Positions 22,441-34,598 of a DNA stretch of 64,000 nucleotides are shown here, in pieces; positions within the stretch are counted from its first letter, which is position 1; each line of letters begins with the position of its first letter. Where the stretch lies: positions 20,749,045 to 20,813,044 of the forward strand of contig OW203990.1 of NCBI GenBank assembly GCA_934047225.1, written 5' to 3'. The position numbers and the translations under genes were made by a program. The notes under the pieces are model-generated. The model saw only the letters and a list, made by a program, of their open reading frames with translations, did no database searches and was not told where the DNA came from. The stretch is from Ypsolopha sequella (lineage: Eukaryota > Arthropoda > Insecta > Lepidoptera > Ypsolophidae).

Positions 22441-25059
22441 TTAATAACCCCCTGTATCAGCTAAATGGATTCGGGACGGGATAGAACCGTAACATTTTCT
22501 GTAAACTCGATATTAAATGTAGCCACCCTTTATACTCTTATTTAGGATACATAACTAGGTATTATAGGTATTGTCAATACGGGGTTGGATTAAGTTTCGA
22601 AGCTTTTATTAAAACTTTTTTGGCAATATAATGTAAATAAATAAAACAGTTTTGATCAAAATTTGTTATGTAAGAGCTATTTTATTGTAATAATTTGGAT
22701 ATTATTTGTTACTCTACATAAGATGAAATCACCGACACACTAAAAGGACAAAGTTCAAACAAAGCGGACAAAGGTGAGCAAAAGGTTTTTGCTTTAAACA
22801 AAATGTAAGACAACCGCGTTATGTATTTATATTTTTAAATTTTACCTTTGTCGAATTGTGGCTTCTTTAAGGCCCTTAATATCGCCAAATGGGTACATTC
22901 TAAAGCCTACTCCTCTTTTATGGCCAAACGAAAAGTATTGAAAAAAATGTATTATGGATTATCAACTCTAGGACAACATATGCAACATTTTTCTTTTTCG
23001 TACCACCAAAACTTCTATATGAAAAATTGTTTCAACTGAATGGTGTTTTTTGGCTTGAATTTCCTACTGCTCCTAAGCGGCTTAGGTGATTTAATTCATT
23101 TATGCTTTGATAAATAGATAAACTTGATAGCTATAAATATAACATAGAATTATTCAATCGAACAATGACGCCCATGTGAAAAGTATTATTTTCTCCTATT
23201 TTGCCCTTTCAAGGACGCAGCAAGCGTCGTAACTGCCACCACGCATTGTGCACTGATTTGAACATTATTTCAATGTCGTTTCCGTCGATATTCATACAGA
23301 CAAACATCGAGCTGCTAATTTGGCGACGGTAATCGCCTTAAGTTTCAACAAAATTTCAATCTATACACAAAGTACCAACTAAACCAACTAATATATAAAC
23401 ACATAGTCGTTTTTAGAGCATCTAACCCTCAGTCTTCCACCTTTGTCAGCTGATAAGACCGAAGACGATCTCTAACCACTTCCTGATCCAACCCCTCTTT
23501 CCCCATCGACTCCCCGCGAATCTGAGCCGCGGATCCGTCTGTCTGTCTGTTGGTAATCCTTATAATTGATGCGACAATGTCAAGTAGGCCGCGATACAGA
23601 TTCAATAGGAAAAACACAAATCCTTTGCAAGGTATGATCGATGGATGGTCTATTGACAACTCTAAAACTCACTAAATCCTAACAAATTAGTTCCCAACCC
23701 AAATAAGCAAACATAAAATTACTTTCTCTGAGATAAGCTGTCCCCAAACGACATTGTTATGCGAACAAGAAATTGCGGAAAAAATAACTCTTACGCCGTT
23801 TGATATATTGAATTTTTACATTTATGCCTTTTACACCTCATAGCGTAATATTTCTTGCCGTTGCCTCCCTAACTTTTCCGTTGCAGCAAGCGCTGGCAAT
23901 ATTCAAAATAAATGTTTGGTGCTTTATCAAGCAGGAGTCGTATGTGGCAGCTGCTACATGACTCTGTGTACCACTACTCTGACATCATCGTGTATTCTAC
24001 TGTTGTCTTCCTTTGAATGTTTATTTAGATTTAGATGATTCAGCGTCGAAAACAAGGAACTACATCTATCTATCAATCTAAAGCTATCTATTTTTAAGGT
24101 AAACTGAAAGAAATTAAATGAAATGGAAAGCAACTGAATACGTCAACTAAAAACAAATTAGTGTCGTTTGTACGTACACCATGTTTGATTGTTTTTTATA
24201 TATTTTATATTTATTTGTGTGAATGTGCAATGAGTGTTACAAATAAAATAAATAAGGTGTTAATAAATATGTAATATTGAGCTTTCTTGAGCTTTATTTA
24301 TTCGTTTTTTTTTTATTTATTAATAGTAAAACAATAAAAATAGATACTCGATATATAAAATAAATAAGTAGTATTAGGTATATTGTGTGCCTATCTCAAT
24401 TAAGTTTTATAGGGGTACTCTAGGTCTAAAGATTAGGGTACTTATTATTATTATTAGGGTACTCTAGGTCAAAAGAGGGAAAACATTACCCTCTTTGCTT
24501 TATCAAAGACATGCAATGCCATAGCAGTATAATCCGAAAATTGGTACCTCGATTAAAACGCGGGCGTGCCATAACCTTGGAACTTTAGCAAAATAAGACG
24601 ATGTCCCATTAAAAAAATATTCAAGATAAATCTTGTTGCGTTCACAATGAACCCGTACCGGAGAATATAAAGTTACCCGTACTATGTGAACAATGACAAA
24701 CGCTCGATAAACATTTCTCTTTTACCAACCCTTTCAAGCACTACTTATTTAGACCGGTTGAGCCCAGTAATTAATTAAAGCACTATATCAATTAGCACCC
24801 CTCCACCGCAACCGTACATTACAATCCTGAACAAGTGTAACAACATTTAAGGCGAAACACACCATTTACTGCGAGGGGCATCGACTGCCTTAATGGCATC
24901 CCACCGCCAACTGGCCACTGCTAATCCTTTAGCTCTTGATTAATAATTTAAACTTACCCCGGGCTCCTTAAGCTATACGAGTATGTGGACCTTTCTATAA
25001 ATCAGTGCTACTTTTCTGGTATCCGTGGACTTTTCCAATCTTTAACTTCAGGAAAATCA
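22441..25059. other. Non-coding; candidate regulatory block 24770-24970
   Basis: Mostly AT-rich, with no gene recognised. In 24770-24970 the composition changes, and homeodomain-type cores cluster: TTAATTAAAG, ATCAATTAGC and TGATTAAT (24938-24945, an Exd/Hox-type 8-mer). A short direct repeat GGGTACTCTAGGTC occurs at about 24414 and 24457. Confidence 0.35.
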
Positions 25060-25250
25060 CATACACGTATATTTAGAGAAGTCCTGGCTAATCAACGCCC
25101 AGCCCAAACCCTTGGACCTAGAAAACTGAAACGTTGCACAAAGATCCCCTTTGTAATATAGACAGGGGGTAAGTTTCAAAATTTTCACGGGTTCGGGATA
25201 AACGGGGTCCACGCGAGCAAAGCCGCGGGGCGTCTGCTACTCATAGTATC
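25060..25250. repeat. Interspersed repeat tail
   Basis: The phrases AAACTGAAACGTTGCACAAA, ATAGACAGGGGGTAAGTTTC and ACGCGAGCAAAGCCGCGGGG are typical of a lepidopteran retroposon 3' region. It is related to 21870-22085 by its final motif. The flanking 25250-25900 is very AT-rich with nothing recognisable. Confidence 0.45.
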
Positions 25251-25907
25251 ATATAAAGTTCGTTACCGCTATATTCAGTACCACAGTTTTTTAGTGAATT
25301 AAAGGGACGACTATTTTTGTGATACCTATAACATGAAATGAAAATTCAAATAAATATATTTTTTATTATTACCTTTGTATGGCATTTAATTATTTATAGA
25401 TATGGAGCATATAAATAATGAAATGAAAATCAAATTCAATATATTTATTTATGTAATGTAGGTATACAACAAATACACTTATTACAGGTCAGTTTTAATA
25501 TAATATGATTAAATAATCTATGTCGAATAGTTTAACATAATAAATAATAATATTGGGAAATATACAAAAAAGTAGTTAGGTTTACTTAAATTTATTATAA
25601 AATAATACACTTGAATAAAATAAAATTATATAGGAATAAATAATAATATAAATATAGGTAAATATAATGCAATACATATAATAAATATATTCCCATCACC
25701 GCCCATTCGATTCGAATAATTCGACATTTGCGTATATCGAATATATGTATGTCTAGTTAATTATTTTTTAAGTTACGATAAATCAGACGAAAATTACAAC
25801 CAAGATATTATTTTATGTCTTTCTACCGTGATTCCAATTACATCAAATAATCTAGTCTCAAATTAAAAATAATTAATTTCAAATTCAAATTCAAATTCAA
25901 ATTTGGG

Positions 25908-26025
25908 TCTCGATACACGTTAGCGACTGCGTAAAATATTATTGTGTTCCTCACGTAAACCGCTACGGGCGCTGAACAATTTCTCATAAAAATATTTTAC
26001 GCAGTCGCTTGCTCGTGTATCGAGG
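25908..26025. mobile_element. Short inverted-repeat MITE
   Basis: TCTCGATACACG..TAGCGACTGCGTAAAATATT (25908-25950) is mirrored by AATATTTTACGCAGTCGCTT.GCTCGTGTATCGAGGC (25990-26025). A hexamer run AAATTC (about 4 units) lies immediately left, at 25880-25903. Non-coding. Confidence 0.7.
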
Positions 26026-28493
26026 CGTAAACTCATGGCCTATACAGATGAATTTTTGACTGCTTTTACTAAGTAAAAAACAATTTAACGAAATCACCGG
26101 TTTTTAAACATAATGTTAATCATTAAGCTATTATAGCTTAACAAGAAACGTAACAATAAAAGTTGTGCCACATTTTACTAAATTACAAACATTTCTGTCC
26201 ACATCCCAAGTAGGACACAAAACGTGATAAATTAACAAGAGTTCGTTGAAGCTTGCACAACCCTTGTTCTGTCTGTTTTTGGTCTACGAACAAGACACTG
26301 AGGGTACAAAACCACCTACTCAATTTTCACCTTTATTCCACTTGGAATAAGAATGAGAAGACTGTGTACTTACGAGAGGTAGGGCAGGAGATTTACGGCA
26401 GATTATAGGCACTTACAGCGGTCAAGAGTCGTTTGGTTGTTCTTTAATACACATACGAGAACGCAAAACACTGGTTTTATTTAAAGTGCATGCACGCATA
26501 TGTGAAGAATTTGTTCGATAACAGGCAAAATGAAAAAAGAGATATTCAATAAAAGCCTTTTCAGAAACAAAGGCCGTAAACTAAAAACAAATTAATTCAC
26601 CTGCTACGAAGCAAAGCTTTCTTTGTCTACAATACTACGGCGTAGACCATCGTAGCGCTTGAGAATACCGTACCGCTACGACACGAAATAATTCTCAATT
26701 CGGAACACTCCAGAAACCATGACGAATTCATATTTTCCATCCAAGTTAGTTTATGATGTTGTCAAATACAATGATATGGCAGAGGCAGGCTATCGAACAA
26801 AGTTCGCGCGATGCTCTGTGGCGTGGAAGCGAATCGCGATAATGGGAACATTATACAAGGCTCCTCTCGAGCGAGCATAATCTCGCTAATATATGATACG
26901 GAGCAAAAACTTACTGCCGACTTGCACCTTTCGTGCATTCGTTGTCTGGTACCACCAAGTAGGGAAGCGTACAATCGATCTTCACTTTTGGGCATAATAT
27001 GTATGTTATTTAATAGTTATTGCCGAGTGATAACGAAAAGAGTTAAAGAATGAAGCAATTCCCATAGCTTAATTTCAAAGATTTTTTTTTCAGAGAATAT
27101 ACGCCATTTTAGGACATAGTTTTCATTATTTTGGTATATAAATTAACCATTATATTTCCATGATTTTTAAAGAACTGTCTGATATGACATTACTTGAGAA
27201 TTTTAGACATTATACTGATTGTGATATTGTGATTGCTTATAAAAAAGTGGTTCGTCTCTGTCTGTCTACTCATCTGACGTCCATTTGTCAAATCAGTCGA
27301 GAGCAAATTATTATAAATTTACCTTGGTAGCAAAGGACACATTTCTAAACAGCTATTTCTCAAGTGACGTCACACGAAGGCAAATGGAAGTTGCAGCAAT
27401 TTTCGTAAAAATATTCATCATTGTGAGGTTTTATAGACGGCAAGTTCTAAAATACGGCTTATTAAACCTAAATCTCGAAATGGTTTTTGAATCAACACAC
27501 AATAACATAATTTAATCAAAGCGAATTTCTTATAATATTTCCCATATTGTAAGTTTCTAAAATAACTCCAAACCCGTATTTTAATGGTAATAAGACTCGT
27601 AAGAAAAGTGAAAAGTTCTTAGAATAAGGTCCACACAAAACGGATATTAAATAACTATAAAAACAGATACATTGTATAGAATGCTAACGTAATCACTTTT
27701 GTTAGCCAGTATACATATATCTAATAATTCTCTGTTCTGTCTGACCAAAGGCTATCAAGTTTTGGGTCCAGTACACTGATAATGATATTCAGGTACAAGA
27801 ACACCCTCAGAAGGACCAATTCAAAATTGAGCAAGTGGTTACAACTTGTAGGCAATGGTTGAGTGTTGAGAAGGGTGTTTGAGCGGGAATTAAAATAATT
27901 TTAGCATTTTAGTTGGTTGGAAACCGGAGCAAGTGCAGCCGTGCGGAACCGAGGGCCGAGCTCAGTTTGATTGACAGCTGCGCTTGTCCAATAGCAAGCG
28001 CGAGCGCTGACGAGCGTCGATCAAGCGCCACCGCCACTCTCCCTACCGACTCTCCACGAACACTAGCAAGGGAAATACACCCTTCTCTTTCTTGTCATAA
28101 GACTCGTCCTAAACAAAACAACATCCTGGCACCATCCACCAGCCCCGCAAGCAAACTGAGCCGTCACGCGAACGATATCGTGCCCTATTATTCCCCAGCT
28201 TTTGTAATTTGAATTCCGAATTCCAATTCGTATTTTGTGGTAAAATACGAGTAAAAAGTACGCTCCGTTTCGACACAATGGCGTCAAGGGCGGTGCTCCG
28301 ACATGCGATCAAGTTATTACATTAAAGTAAAGCGCACACGCCAGCCACCACAACCAGTTTATTGAAAGCTTCTAAGAATCGCTTTCAAAGTTATTAATTG
28401 CTACAGGAATACCTTCACACCATATTCGACTATGTATTTACCTATTATAGAAGAGTCGCAAAAGCTAAAATGAATTATTTTCTATTTTTACAG
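26026..28493. other. Presumed pb intron immediately before the homeobox exon
   Basis: No clear exon was found. The interval 27913-28212 is GC-rich with an open frame (start at 27913), but its translation has no Hox, YPWM or other motif, and it is not joined to the homeobox exon in a demonstrable way. The polypyrimidine run ending TTTTTACAG at 28484-28493 is the acceptor of the homeobox exon. Confidence 0.45.
27968..27977 (+). promoter_or_regulatory. Candidate Exd/Hth (Pbx/Meis) site
   Basis: TGATTGACAG is an exact match to the Pbx-Meis/Prep (Exd-Hth) composite site. It is set in a GC-rich block about 0.5 kb upstream of the pb homeobox exon. These proteins are Hox cofactors, which makes the location plausible. 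Chance occurrence cannot be excluded. Confidence 0.35.
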
Positions 28494-30134
28494 AAAATGG
28501 CCTACCACGACGACTTCGGACGGCATACACTAACACTCAGTTGCTGGAGCTGGAGAAGGAGTTCCACTTCAACAAGTACTTATGTCGTCCACGAAGGATC
28601 GAGATCGCCGCCTCACTGGACCTCACTGAAAGACAAGTACGATTCTAGATCTACGTAATACAAGATCAGTAAAAATAAACTTATATCTTGGAAAACGTAA
28701 CATAACTTACAAATATTGCCTCTCTTGTTCCAGGTAAAGGTCTGGTTTCAAAACAGACGAATGAAACACAAACGACAAACGCTAACCAAGAGTGAAGACG
28801 GCGACGATAAAGATTCAACCACATCTGAAGGTGGAAAAAGTTCCAAGACCGGACTCGACAAATTCCTCGACGACGACGGTCCTTTGTCTGGCAAGAAAAG
28901 CTGCCAGGGATGTGAACTACCACCGGGAGCCCTATGTTCACCAGCCGAGGACCTGCCAGAGCTAGCGTCTCGAACACGGAACAACAATACACCCAGCGCT
29001 ACAAACAATAACAGCTTCGCGAGTGACGGAGCCTCCAGTGTCGCCTCTTCTTCCTCATTAGACAAGCTAGCAGAGGAAGACTCCCGAGATGCTCATCCAC
29101 CGGTCGTCACCGCCGTCACTGCACCCAGAAGTCTCGCAAAGAGAATCAAACAGGAAGCAAGGAAACGTTCACCGTCTTTGGACACCACGCAATGCAAAGT
29201 CTCCCCGTCATCTTCCAAAGACGGCCTCGGAGCGATAGCTGGCTTACCAGACGGTGCTAAATATTCTTCAGTGAATCTGACTCCATCAACGACACCAGGC
29301 ACCCCGTCTAGCTTACACCAGAGCCCACTCGGGCATTACCCACGACCATCACCACCTAATGCGCCACCTGGACCTCCCCATCCTCAAGCTGTACCCAACG
29401 CGATGCCACCTTACGTAATTAGAGGAAACGCACCGCCCGGCCAATTCGTTCCGCATCCAGACTTCCGGATGGATTCCAAACAATTCGTAGGAAAGCTTGC
29501 CCAATATCCTCAGGGCAACAGGGGCTACGAAGGCTATACTCCTCCGGTTCAAGGAACCGATCAGCACTCTTACGCTCGGAATCAGCCGCACGCAAGAGCT
29601 GATGGCTCTCCGGTGACGCGACCCACTAACGGTATTGGCGCGAGGCAAGCATACCCACAAGATATGTATCAGAATTACGGCTATCCGGCATATAATAAAG
29701 ATCAAGTTGGTTACGGGCATCCAGGTTTCGATCAATCTCAAGGGTACCCAGGCGAGCACATGGCGTATCCGAACAGCCACTACGGATATCACTACCACGA
29801 AGGAGCTCAGCATGATCACGTACACAACTACTACTCCAGTGACGGGCAGAAGAATGCCCATGGAGCTGAGTACGCGAAGAACGCGTATTATGATGCTAAT
29901 GGTGGTTATAGTGGACAGCAGCCAGCGGGTTACAGTGGCGGACCTGCACAGCCGGCGGCAGCAGGAGAGGGGTATACGGGCAGCGCGGAGTGTGGGGAGG
30001 GCTACGGTTCGTTCCAGCAGTTCTACGAGGCGACGCACGCGGCCCCCGCCGGAGACAACTCCAACTCCTCATCTGACTTCCACTTCCTGAGCAACCTCGC
30101 TAACGACTTCGCACCCGAGTACTACACCATTTGA
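28494..30134 (+). CDS. pb: proboscipedia (Hox2-type homeodomain protein), last two coding exons
   Basis: Exon 28494-28636 ends at CAA|gtacga, and exon 28734-30134 starts after ttccag|GTA; the junction is phase 0. The first gives [20 protein letters not shown] through to LDLTERQ, the second opens [16 protein letters not shown], so the homeobox is split between homeodomain residues 44 and 45. Recognition helix residues Q50, N51, R53 and K55 are all present. [15 protein letters not shown] with [14 protein letters not shown] is diagnostic of pb/Hox2. The 466-residue last exon is low complexity (Ser/Asp-rich, then Pro-, Tyr-, Gly- and His-rich) and ends in [11 protein letters not shown], a conserved-looking tail. 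In insects pb specifies mouthpart appendages as a nuclear transcription factor. The first codon of exon 28494 is split (phase: 2 nt), so an upstream exon (expected to carry YPWM) is required; it was not found in the window and presumably lies beyond the left edge or in unrecognised DNA. Confidence 0.96.
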
Positions 30135-31044
30135 GATAAGGACCTCGCCGAGCAGGCGAGCGATCTGTTCGTGTAACGCTTTTTATAGCATATTATTATA
30201 ATTAACGTGTATTATACAAAGCTAAACATATAAGGGATATAGCGACAAAAATGAAGTGCTAAGTGGTCTCGCCAAAGGCGATCGTATGACAGGTACATGA
30301 TTGGTTACTATTTTATATTATTACTACGTAAACATGTTTAAGGTAACAATGTAATTAATTGTAAATAGCTAACTAGCTTTTACTTTCAATGATATTTTTA
30401 CTTAAGTATACATTATTTAAGGTTTGACATAATTGAATTGGGATATCAGCAAAAGCTATGATCATCATCATGCAACACTACAGAAAAAGTATTCCAGCTT
30501 CTCCTGACACTGCTATACTATGAAATTAATGTATTATTTGTAATTACTCGTAAATAAAAATGACATCATTCGAAATACAATAATTATATATCTAATATCA
30601 ACACCCTTGTTCTCGTGTTCAAAAAAAAACTATAGATAAAAATTGGTTTATTAAACTAGTAACTGTTTATTAAGAAATAGTCGTTGCCTTATTTAGTTAA
30701 TATTGTTTTGTGACTATAAGAAGTTGTAGATACTTAAGAAAATAATTTATAATAAGTCATTACATTGTAGATATTAGTGCTATCAATTTGACCTATTAAA
30801 AATAAATCATTTGGTGTCATGTTCACTGGCTTTCAATCTTTTTTTTATCCTGATCCTAGTAGGTGATTGAAAATAAACCGAAAATGCGTGGCGTGCCTTT
30901 TAAGTTTTTTCGTTTGAGAAAAAAATAAACACCTACAACGTTATATGGGTATTTGTCAAATTAGATGTACGTAACGAAAAACTATGTCACAAATATTGTA
31001 ACGAATAGTCAACATTAAGGTAAGTTTACCAATGAGGCCCCATT
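30135..31044 (+). other. pb 3' UTR and downstream flank
   Basis: After the TGA the sequence turns AT-rich. AATAAA-type signals occur near 30553 (GTAAATAAAAATG) and 30799 (AAAAATAAATCATTTGG), either of which could end the pb mRNA. No other gene is seen before the palindrome at 31045. Confidence 0.4.
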
Positions 31045-31185
31045 GGTGTCGATTCGGTAATACATATTTGACAGGACTAAACTTAATTTAAGCGTTCTGT
31101 CCTTGTCTTTTCGATACAGAACGAAAAGGACAGAACACTTAAATTAAGTTTAGTCCTGTCAAATATGTAACACCGATTCGACACC
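31045..31185. mobile_element. Inverted-repeat MITE
   Basis: GGTGTCGATTCGGT..TACATATTTGACAGGACTAA..CTTAATTTAAG.GTTCTGTCCTT is mirrored almost fully by AAGGACAGAAC.CTTAAATTAAG..AGTCCTGTCAAATATGTA..ACCGATTCGACACC. The loop is about 15 bases. The element is essentially one perfect hairpin with no coding capacity. Confidence 0.8.
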
Positions 31186-32285
31186 CTTTTGTCTTTTTTA
31201 CTTATTAAACACGAAAAATAAAACTAGCTATTTCATCAAAAATTTTCAAATAATAGTAACCAGGTCTTAGGAGCCGTATATGTACGCAGCTTTATTTTGC
31301 GATCGCAAAATATTCTATAGAAATGTTTCGTTGCGTAACGAAACGTAACTAATAGTAAGGGAAAAATAACATAAAAAGTGTTCTGGGAACGCGGTGTTTC
31401 ATTTTAATTTATTACAACGCATGTAGCTGTACAAACAATTTAACAATCTACACTAATTAAATTATGATTGTTAAATCAGAATGACTTACCGTGAAAAAGG
31501 TGGTATCGTTTTTGTTATAACGAAAAGTAAATTCACTCGAATGTCACACATACCACTCGTTTTACTAGAAAAACATGGCGTTAATAGCTAACCATCAGCC
31601 AATCAGAAAAATATTAGTGTTTCTAGAGTTAAAAACCTACTAATACGTTCAGTAATTAAAAAATGTACGGTTATTCACGTTAGTAAAAGTAATGTAACAA
31701 AAAGTATTTTAGGCGTGACAAATGGTTTTCTGCGTTTTATTAATTTTTTTACTAGGGAACCTTGTATAAAATAACTTTATGTTATAAACTACATCACACA
31801 AGGTGCTGAATAGAAAAGCCGTAAATTTTAATAATTCGATTTAAGGCCATTCATTACAAACGCGACAAACATTTGAGGTATAGGAGTGACATTTACTTTT
31901 TCATAGAACGAAAAATATCTATTTTGGGAAAAAAACTCCTTTCAGAGAAAATTAAAGGAATACTAGTATTTAATGAATATTATTCAAATAATAAATACAT
32001 TTCCTTGAAATCAGCACCAAATTGATGATCAAAACACAATTAGAAAAAAAATTACTGTTGTTCAAACATTTGCGACATTTTAAATGTACATCTAATTTGA
32101 CAAATACCCATATACATTTTATTGCTTTTAAAGTATTCTTCAAGATAGTCGACTTTAGAGACGTCATCACGCGCAAACCTACATACAAACGTTGTCACAA
32201 AATTGTGGGGTGTTTATGGAATGTTATTTTAATACACAGACTTTCAATTTATTGAATGTATCTCTGTTTGAATGAAATGATATAT
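31186..32285. other. Non-coding, no recognised gene
   Basis: AT-rich. The two overlapping frames around 31970-32255 (opposite strands) have no known similarity. CGATCGCAAAATATTC and repeated CGTTGCGTAACGAAACG near 31320 form a small hairpin. Confidence 0.4.
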
Positions 32286-32507
32286 AATGAACAGAAAATC
32301 ACTTGTACTATCCCACAAATTTATTTAATACTTCCTGACCGGTTTCGCCTTTATGGCATTATCAAAGGAATTAATAACAGATCTTAATTACACAATAAAT
32401 AGTTTACATCAGCCAGTGCGATCAATGACACTAACACATTAGTGTTAAATAAATTGAAGTATTAAATAAATTTGTGGGATAGTACAAGTGATTTTCTTTT
32501 CATTATG
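32286..32507. mobile_element. Inverted-repeat MITE
   Basis: Arms GAAAATCACTTGTACTATCC..CACAAATTTATTTAATACTTC (32295-32334) and its near-perfect complement (32457-32498) enclose about 120 bases. Flanks AATGAACAG / TTTTCATT extend the match weakly to 32286 and 32507. Non-coding. Confidence 0.75.
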
Positions 32508-32938
32508 TATTCCAAGTTCCACCAAGTGCCAACAATCAACAGTGTAAACATTCGAAATGATATATGTTTAAATCAAACTAAAAATAGTGAAATTTCGGTA
32601 ATATCCCTAAAATACGTAAATTTAACGGTGTCTTACCAAAAGTGTAGCCAAATGTGATTTTATTGTTTTAGATAAAATCAAAAATGAGTACGAGTAAAGA
32701 ACTATAATTATAATACTTATAACCAAAAATAATGTTTGAAAACGTCCACAGTCTTGCCAAAACCATGTTTCTCCTGAAACGAGTTTTCAATGTTGTGCCC
32801 GCGACGAAATCGGCACGATTGTATTGTCATCGCAAGTTTCATGGAGCGTGCGTGCACCTTGGCCGCGCCCGCAACTGAGTTGGTTGCGTCATGTCGCAAA
32901 TTGACCGTTTGAAAAATAAAACCGTAGGTACGTTTTAA

Positions 32939-33130
32939 GAGCCGTATAGCAGCGAAAATGAAAACGAAACAGAACTACAGAACACTTATATTCAAAATTC
33001 ACTCAATAGTTATTCAAAAATCTTTATTAGTTATTATTATATATTAGGTACCTAGGTATCTATTGTGGATGCTGCCATCGCAGTTTCCATTGGTTTCTGT
33101 AAATTATAATTTTAAAGTTTTAAGCTGTCA
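32939..33130. mobile_element. MITE family A, truncated copy 3
   Basis: It starts directly after TTAA (32935-32938) with GAGCCGTATAGCAGCG and continues with AACACTTATATTCAAAATTC, ACTCAATAGTTATTCAAAAA and CAGTTTCCATTGGTTTCTG, all shared with 61-358. The right arm is missing; mariner-derived sequence follows. Confidence 0.65.
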
Positions 33131-33139
33131 AATGCTTAC

Positions 33140-33560
33140 AAAATTCCAGTTTATTCCACTCCGAAGTAGGGGTACCTAACAAATTTTCTCAATTAAAAAA
33201 TTGTACAGCGGATGGTCCAGTATTAGTATGTATTGCTGATTCAAATACTGAAATGTTTGGCGAGCGATATGGGAACTTGCATTGTCATATGTTCTGAGGT
33301 CATGGTGCTAGATGATTACGTTTGTTTGGGTCGGTTTTTCGAAGCTCGGTGATAAGGATAACTTGTGGTAAACAGACTGTGTTATACCACTGCACTGCAT
33401 TAACTGTCAATGATCTTCTAGTTCTAGTCGCAACGTGACCTGTTTTTACTACGAACGTGGCCACCAATTTTTCAAGTGGCCAAGTGGCCAACTTTCGTTG
33501 GTTATGGCTCATCTTGGAATACCCAAACGGTCGATTGCTGCTTAGAATCAGGATCATAGG
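33140..33560 (-). pseudogene. Mariner transposase relic, C-terminal half
   Basis: Read on the - strand in shifting frames this gives YDPDSKQQSTVWVFQDEP, TKVGHLAT-like remnants, KTGHVATRTRRSLTVNAVQW, YNTVCLPQVI, ELRKTDPN, and then DNASSHIARQT (second catalytic Asp region, DNAS) followed by YLNQQYILILDHPLYNFL. These are the ordered blocks of a Tc1/mariner-family mariner transposase. Stops and frameshifts make it non-functional. Its N-terminal part continues at 34232-34575, so the gene has been split by the insertion at 33561-34231. Confidence 0.8.
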
Positions 33561-34231
33561 CCTGTGCCGCCGGTGTCCAGGCACAGGGCGTAGATTCTGG
33601 GGGGCGCAAGAATGGCCAGATCAGGCAGGACTATTATTTTTTCGGTTTTCTCCTGATAAGTTCCCGCTGCGCCCCTAGTGCTCGGTTCCAACACATACGT
33701 ACCTACATGCCAGTATCATCAAAAACGTATATTAAATTAGACAAAACAACGCGCTCATTTTTTTTGCAGCGAGCGTATAATAGGCGAAGGGTCCCTTAAC
33801 ATCAGATGGCTCATCTGCTTGTTTGCCCGCATCAGTTCTTAAAATAAATGGATTTTTCTTCCAAAATATTAGATAATTGGTCCACCAACACCAAGTTCCT
33901 TGTGCTTTATTTTATCACCCTGAATGAAATAAAGTAGGCCTATAGCAATGGCGTGCACAGAACTTTTTGCTGGAAAAGCAAGCAATTGGTCAAGAATAAC
34001 AATAAAAAAAATATGAAAAAATTTTAATAAAGTGATATTTAAATTTTTTCATATTTTTTTTATTGTTGTTCTTGCCCAATTGCTTGCTTTTCCAGTAAAA
34101 AGTTCTGTGCACGCCACTGGCCTATAGGTAGATAGCATTGCTCCAGGGTACCTACCTATAATATCTAAAAAACACAAGGGCGCAGTTATAGAAGCTCGCA
34201 CAGGGCGCAGAAAGGGCTATTTACGGCACTG
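33561..34231. mobile_element. Insertion splitting the mariner relic
   Basis: The junction is defined by the interrupted coding phrase: GDESWIYAY ends on the right at about 34232-34250, and AYDPDSKQQ resumes on the left at 33560. CATAGG flanks both sides (33555-33560 and 34232-34237), consistent with a target duplication. The ends resemble each other inverted (CCTGTGCCG at left; GTTTACGGCACTG-like at right). The interior contains GGGGGGCGC and AGGGCGCAG segments and a nested hAT MITE. The class is uncertain, with hAT-like ends. Confidence 0.6.
33938..34127. mobile_element. hAT-type MITE, CAGTGGCGTGCACAG family, copy 1
   Basis: The 174-bp element (33946-34119) has ends CAATGGCGTGCACAGAAC and CTGTGCACGCCACTG inverted, flanked by a perfect 8-bp duplication GCCTATAG (33938-33945 and 34120-34127). 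Arms run through AGCAATTGG..CAAGAA.AACAATAAAAAAAATATG almost to the centre. It is nested within the 33561-34231 insertion. A sister copy is at 63531-63792. Confidence 0.93.
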
Positions 34232-34575
34232 CATAGGCATAAATCCAAGATTCATCACCGCTGATGATGTCATAGACGTGATTTGACTCTCCTCGATCGG
34301 ATCGCTGAAGAGTTTTCCTACTTACACCATTTGACACGAGCCGCCTTTATTGTGATCATCGGAAAGCGAATGGGAGATCCAACGGGTGACTAGCTTTCTC
34401 ACACCAAGCGCTTCATGCAGGATCTATTGAATGGTTGTCCCTGAAATGCCTAATAATGCTGCAATTTTACGATACGTCACATGACGGTATTCGATGATTA
34501 GTTGTCTCACAGCAACGATGTTATCTTCGGTTTAGGATGTTTTTGGACATCCTTGGTGAGATTTGTCACTAGACT
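34232..34575 (-). pseudogene. Mariner transposase relic, N-terminal half
   Basis: The - strand reads SDKSHQGCPKTSKTEDNIVA, VRQLIIEYRHVTYRKIAALL, GISGTTIQ-stop-ILHEALG, VRKLVTRWISHSL, then in another frame NHVYDIISGDESWIYAY. VRQLI..RHVTYR.IA..LGIS is the mariner helix-turn-helix, RWISH corresponds to the WVPH-type linker, and GDESWI holds the first catalytic Asp. A stop and several frameshifts disable it. Further N-terminal residues may lie beyond the next insertion, at about 36790-36930 (- strand SVFNDEGPCLRTVE). Confidence 0.82.
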
Positions 34576-34598
34576 GGTATGTCTAGCAGCGTTCGACA

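Noticed and set aside
27913..28212. 99-codon frame as a possible upstream pb exon
   Set aside because: No YPWM or other pb motif, and no demonstrable donor joining to 28494 in the needed phase. Kept only as a question in the findings.
1..28493. Search for a second Hox or special homeobox (Shx/zen) gene
   Set aside because: No WFQNRR or homeodomain helix phrase was found on either strand outside 28494-28800.
28398..28658. 86-codon + frame over the homeobox exon
   Set aside because: It reads the homeobox out of frame and ignores the splice sites; the true frame gives the homeodomain.
29349..30038. 229-codon open frame on the - strand
   Set aside because: It is antisense to the pb last exon; the codon bias and composition of pb create it. 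The translation has no domain, and the sense frame is a certain gene.
29635..30090. 151-codon + frame overlapping pb
   Set aside because: Out-of-frame shadow of the pb exon with Arg/Thr-rich composition.
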